Assembly (NCBI GenBank): GCA_007122555.1
Contig: SKTL01000276.1
Span: forward strand, 1-5,433
DNA: 5,433 nt
Source: Thermomicrobiaceae bacterium
GTDB taxonomy: Bacteria > Chloroflexota > Chloroflexia > Thermomicrobiales > Thermomicrobiaceae
Direction: 5' to 3'
Position 1 is the stretch's first letter. Each line of letters starts with the position of its first letter. Under the pieces are notes generated by a model, which worked only from the letters and a program-made list of their open reading frames with translations, was not told the origin of the DNA and did no database searches. The translations under genes were made by a program, and so were the position numbers. Of the stretch, positions 1-5,433 are shown one piece after another.

Positions 1-324
1 AACGGCAGCATCATGTTTCATTATGTCGACAACGATCAACTCCTGGCCTATACCAAGCACACGCCGAATCTGGACAACATCGTCCTCACGGTGGTCAATC
101 TCGATCCGGAGCACATCCAGTCCGGCTGGCTGGATTTTCCGGTGGATCTGTTCGGCATCGACGAGCATCACGCCTATCTGGTGGAAGACGTGCTCAACGA
201 TCACAGCTATCTCTGGCACGGTTCTCGCAACTACGTTGAACTGAACCCGCATACCAGTCCGGCGCACATCTTCCGGGTTCGCCGGCGAATGCGGTCTGAG
301 TGGGATTTTGATTACTATGATTGA
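1..324 (+). CDS. glgE: GlgE, alpha-1,4-glucan:maltose-1-phosphate maltosyltransferase, C-terminal fragment
   Basis: This is the last 107 codons of a gene entering from the left edge in frame 1 and ending at TGA 322-324. GlgE (GH13_3) transfers maltosyl units from maltose 1-phosphate onto alpha-1,4-glucan chains in the cytosol. The catalytic barrel lies outside the window. What is visible is the C-terminal beta-sandwich region, with the family-typical stretches FHYVDNDQLLAYTK (residues 6-19 of the fragment), a VVNLDP strand near residue 30, and a closing PAHIFRVR. About a dozen charged and aromatic residues (ending DFDYYD) follow the usual HIFRVR end, a short tail I do not associate with the family core. 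The next two genes supply its substrate and process its product, which strongly supports GlgE over a generic alpha-amylase. The family assignment rests on C-terminal similarity recalled from memory and on context. Confidence 0.85.
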   Translation, partial: NGSIMFHYVDNDQLLAYTKHTPNLDNIVLTVVNLDPEHIQSGWLDFPVDLFGIDEHHAYLVEDVLNDHSYLWHGSRNYVELNPHTSPAHIFRVRRRMRSEWDFDYYD

Positions 325-340
325 GCCTGGCCGGAACACA

Positions 341-414
341 TGTAGGGGCCGACGACCCTGTCGGCCCGGATTTCCCGCCGGTATTCGGTCGCACAGAGTC
401 GTGCGACCCTACCA
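341..414. repeat. Palindromic two-hairpin element (MITE/REP-like candidate)
   Basis: Two perfect 8-bp inverted repeats, each with a 6-base loop, lie in tandem: GGGCCGAC (346-353) with GTCGGCCC (360-367), and GGTCGCAC (387-394) with GTGCGACC (401-408). The outer ends are themselves inverted: GTAGGG at 342-347 against CCCTAC at 407-412. The unit is flanked by an imperfect 7-base direct repeat, GAACACA (334-340) and GAATACA (415-421), which could be a decayed target duplication or chance. It fills most of the glgE-treS gap. The shape fits a non-coding dispersed palindrome or tiny MITE. Alternatives are an RNA-level attenuator or processing site within the operon. The inverted repeats are seen directly; the mobile or repetitive nature is inference. 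Confidence 0.6.
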
Positions 415-432
415 GAATACAGATGCATTATC

Positions 433-439
433 GAGGGGG
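433..439 (+). promoter_or_regulatory. Ribosome binding site deciding the treS-mak start
   Basis: The purine run GAGGGGG ends 10 bases before GTG 450. It lies downstream of the alternative in-frame ATG at 423, so that ATG would have to be read without this site. This favours GTG 450 as the true start, although the spacing is slightly long. Confidence 0.65.
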
Positions 440-449
440 TTGTTCTTCT

Positions 450-3400
450 GTGATTGCCCGTGAGCATCGCGAAACCGAGGGCGTTGTTTCGAACGCAACG
501 TGGTACAAAGACGCCATCATCTACGAACTCCACGTCCGGGCGTTCAAAGACAGCAACGACGACGGCATCGGCGACTTTCGCGGTCTGGTCGAGAAGCTGG
601 ATTACGTGCAGGACCTCGGCGCGACGGCGATCTGGCTGTTGCCGTTCTATCCGTCTCCGCTCAAGGACGACGGCTATGACATCGCCGACTACACCTCGAT
701 CCATCCGAGCTACGGGACGATGCGCGATTTCCGCCGCTTCGTGCGTGAAGCGCACAAGCGCGGCCTGCGGGTGATCACCGAGCTCGTCTGCAATCACACC
801 TCGGATCAACACCCCTGGTTTCAGCGCGCACGCACGGCAAAACCGGGCAGCGTTTATCGCGATTTCTATGTCTGGAGCGATACCCCGCACAAGTACGAAG
901 ACGTGCGGATCATTTTCAAGGATTTCGAGCACTCAAACTGGACCTGGGATCCGGTCGCCCAGGCCTACTACTGGCATCGGTTCTATTCGCACCAGCCGGA
1001 TCTGAACTTCGATAATCCCCGTGTGCGGCAGGAGATCATCAAGGCGATGGATTTCTGGTTCGATGCCGGGGTTGATGGATTGCGTCTGGACGCCATCCCG
1101 TACCTCTATGAGCGCGAGGGGACGAACTCGGAGAACCTGCCTGAGACGCACGAATTCCTGAAGCAACTCCGGGCGCACGTGGACGAGAAATATGAAGACC
1201 GAATGCTCCTGGCTGAGGCGAACCAGTGGCCGGAAGACGCGGTAACCTACTTCGGCGATGGCGACGAGTGTCATATGTCGTTCCATTTTCCGCTGATGCC
1301 TCGCATGTTTATGGGCCTGCGCATGGAGGATCGCTACCCGATTATCGACATCCTTGAACAGACGCCGGAAATCCCGGAGAACGCGCAGTGGGCGATCTTT
1401 CTCCGTAATCATGACGAGTTGACGCTGGAGATGGTGACCGACGAAGAGCGCGACTACATGTACCGGGTCTACGCCCATGATCCGCAGATGCGGATTAACC
1501 TGGGCATCCGGCGTCGGCTGGCTCCGTTGCTGGGAAGCAACCGCCGTCGCATTGAGTTGATGAACGGACTGTTGATGGCGCTGCCCGGTACGCCGGTGAT
1601 CTACTACGGCGATGAGATCGGAATGGGCGACAACATCTACCTCGGCGACCGGGATTCCGTCCGAACGCCGATGCAGTGGAACAGCGATCGTAATGCCGGA
1701 TTCTCCAAGGCGAATCGCCAGCGGCTGTTTCTTCCGGTGATCGTAGATCCCGAATACCACTTCGAGGCGATTAATGTTGAAACCCAGCAAGACAACCCGC
1801 ACTCGCTGCTGTGGTGGATGAAGCGGCTCATTGCCTTGCGCAAGCGATTTCACGCCTTCGGGCAGGGGTCGCTGGAGTTCCTGCATCCTGAAAATCGGAA
1901 GGTCCTGGCGTTCATCCGGGAATACGACGGTGAACGGATCCTGGTGCTGGCGAACCTCTCACGCTTCGTTCAGAACGTCGATCTGGACCTGTCCCGCTGG
2001 GAAGGTCTTGCGCCGATGGAGATGTTCGGGCGGACTGAATTCCCAGCTATTACTGAGCACCCCTATTTCATTACCATGGGCCCGCATTCGTTTTACTGGT
2101 TCTCACTGGAACCGCAACGCCCGGAGCTGGATCCGGGAGAAGTCGTTCCGTCGGAACGTGATCTGCCGAAACTCGCCGTGACGGGCTCCTGGACAAATAT
2201 TCTGACCGCTCGCGGGCGGGGGTCGCTTGAAGATGTGTTGCCGGGGTATCTGAAGGAGCGGCGCTGGTTCGGCGGAAAGTCCCGCCGGATCAAATCGGCG
2301 CGAGTGCAGGACGCGATTCCGCTCAGCAACGGTGGCTCCGGGCTGTTTCTCTCCTTCGTGCTGGTTGAGTACACCGAAGGAAACCCGGAAACATACGTGA
2401 TCCCGATGGCGTTCGCCTCGGGTGAGCATGCCGGTCACCTGCTGGAGCATTCGCCGCAGGCGGCATTGACGCGTCTCAATGTGCGAGGCGGCGATGAGGG
2501 TGTTCTTTTTGACGCTCTGTTCGAGCCTGCCGTCGCCGAGATGTTGTTGAACCTGGTCGGTCGCCGGCGCAGGATACGCAGCAACGGGAATCAACTCGTC
2601 GGGAATACCACGCGAGTCTACCGGCAGATCATGAATCGCGCAGACGGTCCGTTGCCCCCGCGGATTTCGGGCGCAGAGCAGAGCAACACCTCGATTATCT
2701 ACGGTCAGGAATTCATCCTGAAACTTTTCCGTAAGATGGAGCCAGGGATGAACCCGGATTTGGAAATCGGGCGATTCCTGACGCAGAACGGATTCGAGTA
2801 CAGCCCGCCGATCGCTGGCTGGCTGGAGTATCAGAGCGCCAACCGGGAGCCGATGAGTGTCGGTATCCTGCTGGAGTTCGTCCATAACGAAGGTGACGCC
2901 TGGTCGTTCACGCAGGATGCCCTGAGCCGGTTCTTCGATCGGGTGGTGACCACGCACGAAGCGCCCGAGCATCAGTCGCTCTCGACTGCCAATCTGCTTG
3001 AACTCGCCGAGCAGGATCCGCCGGAAGAAGCGCACGAGTATTTTGATACCTATCTCGATGAAGCCTGGCTACTCGGGCAACGAACCGCCCAGATGCATTT
3101 GACGCTGGCATCTGATTTAACCAACCCCGATTTCGCCCCGGAACAGTTCACGTCGTTCTCGCAGCGGTCGATCTACCAGTCGATGCGGACGAGCACCCGT
3201 CAGACGATGCAAGCGCTCCGCCGTTTGAGGCGAAAGCTTCCGGAGGATGCGCAGGCGGTGGCCGACGACGTTCTCAGCGCTGAAGGCGATATCGAGAAAC
3301 GACTTCAGGCGATCATTCAGAAGCGGATCGAGGGAATACGGTCCCGCACGCACGGAGACTACCACCTGGGCCAGGTGCTGTTCACCGGCAAAGACTTCAT

Positions 3401-3815
3401 GATTATCGACTTCGAAGGGGAACCGGCCCGGTCGATCGGTGAACGACGGTTGAAGCGACCACCCATTCGGGACGTAGCCGGGATGCTGCGCTCGTTTCAC
3501 TACGCCGCCTACGCGGCGATGTTCACCCAGCAGCAGGGCGGGATCATCCGGGAAGTAGACACCGAGCATCTCGAACCATGGATTCGCTACTGGTATGTCT
3601 GGGTCGCCAGCTCCTATCTCAAGGGGTATCTGGAAGCAACGCGCGGATCGATTATCCTGCCGAAGAACGATGACGATCTGCATCTGCTTCTCGATGTGCA
3701 TATGCTGGAGAAGGCGGTCTATGAGCTTGCCTACGAACTGAACAACCGGCCGACCTGGGTTGGGATTCCCCTGCAGGGGATTCGCGATCTGGCGGCCGGT
3801 ACTGGCGATGATTGA
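450..3815 (+). CDS. treS: Bifunctional trehalose synthase (TreS) - maltokinase fusion protein
   Basis: This 1121-residue cytosolic protein interconverts trehalose and maltose and then phosphorylates maltose with ATP to maltose 1-phosphate, the GlgE donor. Residues about 15-555 are a GH13_16 Tre[16 protein letters not shown] near the N-terminus, region I ELVCNH at 111-116 (Glu replaces the general GH13 Asp, as I recall for many TreS), nucleophile D214 in GLRLDA, acid/base E256 in LLAEANQWP, and D322 in RNHDE. A proline- and acid-rich linker (about 556-578) leads to the maltokinase, about 580-1121: N-cap motif RWFGGK (605-610), probable ATP lysine K758 in FILKLF, catalytic loop HGDYHLGQ (968-975, base D970) and metal-binding IIDFEGEP (D987). 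This part is longer than the roughly 455-residue stand-alone mycobacterial Mak I remember. GTG 450 is chosen for its Shine-Dalgarno; the frame stays open back to TTG 321 and ATG 423, but TreS homology starts only around residue 15. No frameshift or missing catalytic residue is seen. Confidence 0.95.
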   Translation: MIAREHRETEGVVSNATWYKDAIIYELHVRAFKDSNDDGIGDFRGLVEKLDYVQDLGATAIWLLPFYPSPLKDDGYDIADYTSIHPSYGTMRDFRRFVREAHKRGLRVITELVCNHTSDQHPWFQRARTAKPGSVYRDFYVWSDTPHKYEDVRIIFKDFEHSNWTWDPVAQAYYWHRFYSHQPDLNFDNPRVRQEIIKAMDFWFDAGVDGLRLDAIPYLYEREGTNSENLPETHEFLKQLRAHVDEKYEDRMLLAEANQWPEDAVTYFGDGDECHMSFHFPLMPRMFMGLRMEDRYPIIDILEQTPEIPENAQWAIFLRNHDELTLEMVTDEERDYMYRVYAHDPQMRINLGIRRRLAPLLGSNRRRIELMNGLLMALPGTPVIYYGDEIGMGDNIYLGDRDSVRTPMQWNSDRNAGFSKANRQRLFLPVIVDPEYHFEAINVETQQDNPHSLLWWMKRLIALRKRFHAFGQGSLEFLHPENRKVLAFIREYDGERILVLANLSRFVQNVDLDLSRWEGLAPMEMFGRTEFPAITEHPYFITMGPHSFYWFSLEPQRPELDPGEVVPSERDLPKLAVTGSWTNILTARGRGSLEDVLPGYLKERRWFGGKSRRIKSARVQDAIPLSNGGSGLFLSFVLVEYTEGNPETYVIPMAFASGEHAGHLLEHSPQAALTRLNVRGGDEGVLFDALFEPAVAEMLLNLVGRRRRIRSNGNQLVGNTTRVYRQIMNRADGPLPPRISGAEQSNTSIIYGQEFILKLFRKMEPGMNPDLEIGRFLTQNGFEYSPPIAGWLEYQSANREPMSVGILLEFVHNEGDAWSFTQDALSRFFDRVVTTHEAPEHQSLSTANLLELAEQDPPEEAHEYFDTYLDEAWLLGQRTAQMHLTLASDLTNPDFAPEQFTSFSQRSIYQSMRTSTRQTMQALRRLRRKLPEDAQAVADDVLSAEGDIEKRLQAIIQKRIEGIRSRTHGDYHLGQVLFTGKDFMIIDFEGEPARSIGERRLKRPPIRDVAGMLRSFHYAAYAAMFTQQQGGIIREVDTEHLEPWIRYWYVWVASSYLKGYLEATRGSIILPKNDDDLHLLLDVHMLEKAVYELAYELNNRPTWVGIPLQGIRDLAAGTGDD

Positions 3816-3838
3816 CGACTGCCAGGTCAAATGACTCG

Positions 3839-3893
3839 CAGACTGCGACCGGCAACGTCCGGCTAACCGCCGGATTGCTTGCCGGTCCGTCTG
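3839..3893. repeat. Long intergenic hairpin between treS-mak and glgB
   Basis: A 55-base imperfect palindrome lies 23 bases after the treS-mak stop. The outer arm CAGAC (3839-3843) pairs with GTCTG (3889-3893). After a small internal loop, the perfect 9-bp arm GACCGGCAA (3847-3855) pairs with TTGCCGGTC (3879-3887). An inner TCCGGC (3858-3863) pairs with GCCGGA (3869-3874) around the loop TAACC. TCAAA occurs on both sides (3827-3831 and 3896-3900). No T-tract follows, so this is not a classical intrinsic terminator. It may be a REP/MITE-like palindrome, an mRNA-stabilising or processing hairpin, or a weak T-less terminator. The pairing is direct observation; the role is unknown. Confidence 0.65.
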
Positions 3894-3976
3894 ATTCAAA
3901 CGCGAAGCGCAGTCGAATGCCGGAATCTGATTTGCGTACTTGGTTAGTGCCGACGTTGACGGTTGAGCGAATGTTT

Positions 3977-3984
3977 GGAGAAGG
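3977..3984 (+). promoter_or_regulatory. Ribosome binding site deciding the glgB start
   Basis: GGAGAAGG carries a GGAG core that ends 8 bases before GTG 3989, near-ideal spacing. The in-frame ATG at 3971 lies upstream of this site and the one at 3917 well before it, and neither has a comparable purine run. This supports the GTG start. Confidence 0.75.
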
Positions 3985-3988
3985 TACC

Positions 3989-5433
3989 GTGCCCGGCGCG
4001 ACACATTATGACAACACGATCATCACTGAACACGATCTGTATCTGTTCAACGAGGGTACTCATTATCGCCTGCACCAGGTGCTCGGCTCCCATCCGACGA
4101 CGCTGAACGGCGAATCGGGCGCGCATTTCGCAGTCTGGGCGCCAAATGCCCGTTCCGTCAGCGTTATTGGCGATTTCAACGGCTGGAATAAAGATTCGCA
4201 TCCGATGAAGGCGGTTGGGCAGTCTGGCATCTGGGCGACGTTTATCCCCGAGATCACGTCTGGAACGGCGTACAAGTATCACGTCCGGTCGCAGCAGCAC
4301 GGATTCCAGGTTGATAAAGCTGATCCATTCGGCGTTCACACGGAGACGCCTCCGAAAACCGGGTCCAAGGTCTGGGATCTCGCGTACCAGTGGAGCGATC
4401 AGGAGTGGATGGGAACCCGCGGGGAGCGAAATGATCCAGGCGCCCCGATGTCGGTGTACGAAGTTCATCTTGGTTCATGGATGCGCTATCCCGATGGCAA
4501 CTTCATGACCTATCGAGACGTGGCGCCGAAGCTTGCCGAGTATGTGCGCGACCTTGGCTTCACGCACGTCGAGTTCCTGCCGGTGACCGAGCATCCGTTT
4601 TACGGCTCCTGGGGCTATCAGACGACGGGATACTTCGCGCCGACGAGCCGGTTCGGCACGCCGCAGGACTTCATGTACCTGGTTGATACGCTCCATCAGC
4701 ATGATATCGGCGTGATTCTGGACTGGGTTCCGTCCCACTTTCCGACCGACGAGCACGGACTGGCGTATTTCGATGGGACGCACCTGTTTGAACACGCAGA
4801 CCCGCGCCAGGGGTTTCATCCGGACTGGCAGAGCTACATATTCAACTTTGGCCGGAACGAGGTGCGTAGCTTCCTGCTCAGCAGCGCGCTGCACTGGCTG
4901 GATACCTACCATATTGATGGAATCCGGGTTGACGCGGTGGCGTCGATGCTCTATCTGGATTACTCCCGCGAGGGTGATGACTGGGTGCCGAACGAGTTTG
5001 GCGGGCGGGAGAATCTGCGGGCAATTGAATTCCTCCGCCGGTTCAATGAAGTCATCTATCAGAACCATCCCGACGTGCAGACGATCGCCGAGGAGTCGAC
5101 ATCCTGGCCGATGGTGTCGCGCCCGACCTATGTCGGCGGACTCGGCTTCGGGATGAAGTGGGATATGGGATGGATGCACGACGCGCTGGAGTACATAGCC
5201 AAAGAGCCTGTCTACCGACGCTATCACCACACGAACCTGAGCTTTCGGATGATGTACGCGTTTTCCGAAAACTTCATGCTCCCGATCTCGCATGACGAGG
5301 TGGTGCACGGCAAGGGCTCGCTCATCAACAAAATGCCGGGCGATGATTGGCAGCGGCACGCGAATCTGCGTTCGTTCCTGGGGCTGATGTACGCACAGCC
5401 CGGCAAGAAACTGCTCTTCATGGGGAGCGAGTT
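3989..5433 (+). CDS. glgB: GlgB, 1,4-alpha-glucan branching enzyme, N-terminal 481 residues (cut by window end)
   Basis: GlgB cleaves alpha-1,4-glucan chains and rejoins them as alpha-1,6 branches, here presumably acting on the GlgE polymer. After a short lead ([16 protein letters not shown], about 15-30) comes a CBM48 domain with FAVWAPNA at 47-54 and GDFNGW at 61-66. The GH13_9 barrel follows: YEVHLGSW, region I DWVPSH at 245-250, nucleophile D315 in GIRVDA, acid/base E368 in IAEES, and D436 in [11 protein letters not shown]. The frame runs open to the window edge at LLFMGSE. The nucleophile sits about 90 residues earlier than in E. coli GlgB (D405), so this is the short form lacking the extra N-terminal domain. 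By analogy about 150 residues are missing on the right. GTG 3989 is preferred for its Shine-Dalgarno. In-frame ATGs at 3971 and 3917 would add 6 or 24 residues with no recognisable family similarity. It lies 173 bases after treS-mak on the same strand. Confidence 0.95.
   Translation, partial: MPGATHYDNTIITEHDLYLFNEGTHYRLHQVLGSHPTTLNGESGAHFAVWAPNARSVSVIGDFNGWNKDSHPMKAVGQSGIWATFIPEITSGTAYKYHVRSQQHGFQVDKADPFGVHTETPPKTGSKVWDLAYQWSDQEWMGTRGERNDPGAPMSVYEVHLGSWMRYPDGNFMTYRDVAPKLAEYVRDLGFTHVEFLPVTEHPFYGSWGYQTTGYFAPTSRFGTPQDFMYLVDTLHQHDIGVILDWVPSHFPTDEHGLAYFDGTHLFEHADPRQGFHPDWQSYIFNFGRNEVRSFLLSSALHWLDTYHIDGIRVDAVASMLYLDYSREGDDWVPNEFGGRENLRAIEFLRRFNEVIYQNHPDVQTIAEESTSWPMVSRPTYVGGLGFGMKWDMGWMHDALEYIAKEPVYRRYHHTNLSFRMMYAFSENFMLPISHDEVVHGKGSLINKMPGDDWQRHANLRSFLGLMYAQPGKKLLFMGSE

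Noticed and set aside
780..797. Glu in place of the usual Asp in GH13 region I (ELVCNH) of TreS as a possible inactivating change
   Set aside because: From memory, Glu occurs at this position in many TreS proteins, and the nucleophile, acid/base and third carboxylate are all present.
933..1886. Long antisense open frames (also 2103-3035, 3117-4004, 4475-5359 on the minus strand, 294-317 codons)
   Set aside because: They lie opposite clear GH13 and kinase genes with all catalytic motifs. Their products are Arg/Val/His-rich shadow sequences with no recognisable domain, explained by the rarity of TTA, CTA and TCA codons on the coding strand.
3767..3780. Perfect 14-bp palindrome TCCCCTGCAGGGGA flanked by GGGATTC direct repeats near the end of treS-mak
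   Set aside because: It falls in codons for the conserved C-terminal kinase segment (WVGIPLQGI), so protein constraint plus codon choice explains it.
3956..3961. TTGACG resembling a -35 box ahead of glgB
   Set aside because: No acceptable -10 hexamer lies 16-18 bases downstream; that position is occupied by the Shine-Dalgarno. A similar TTGACG at 3812-3817 also lacks a -10.
3917..3988. N-terminal extension of glgB from in-frame ATG 3917 or ATG 3971
   Set aside because: The frame is open, but the added residues do not resemble branching enzymes and no good ribosome binding site precedes either ATG, while GTG 3989 has GGAGAAGG at ideal spacing.

Overview
The window carries three consecutive + strand genes that together form the GlgE route from trehalose to branched alpha-glucan. 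They are the 3' end of glgE (maltosyltransferase), a complete treS-maltokinase fusion gene, and the 5' three quarters of glgB (branching enzyme). The predicted flow is trehalose -> maltose (TreS domain) -> maltose 1-phosphate (kinase domain, ATP) -> linear alpha-1,4-glucan (GlgE) -> alpha-1,6-branched glucan (GlgB). All three proteins look cytosolic: no signal peptide is visible on the two visible N-termini and no membrane segments are visible in any of them.

Layout: 1-324 is the glgE C-terminus. 325-449 is a 125-base gap holding a compact palindromic element of two tandem hairpins, followed by a strong Shine-Dalgarno. 450-3815 is treS-mak (1121 residues, GTG start). 3816-3988 is a 173-base gap with one long, nearly perfect hairpin and a Shine-Dalgarno. 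3989-5433 is glgB (GTG start, 481 residues visible, cut by the window end). I see no convincing sigma-70 promoter, no classical T-tract terminator, no tRNA or rRNA, no CRISPR and no transposase gene. The shared strand and pathway suggest one operon, but both gaps contain strong secondary structure that could modulate expression.

The organism is a bacterium of moderately high GC (high fifties percent by eye) that uses GTG starts. The fused TreS-maltokinase argues against a typical actinobacterial arrangement, where the two are usually separate genes. The GTAGGGGC-type palindromic element reminds me of dispersed palindromes in Chloroflexota genomes, so a Chloroflexota member is my weak best guess.

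The enzymes are well-characterised families with all expected catalytic residues, so I see no new enzymatic system. The parts least explained by known genes are the two intergenic palindromic structures.
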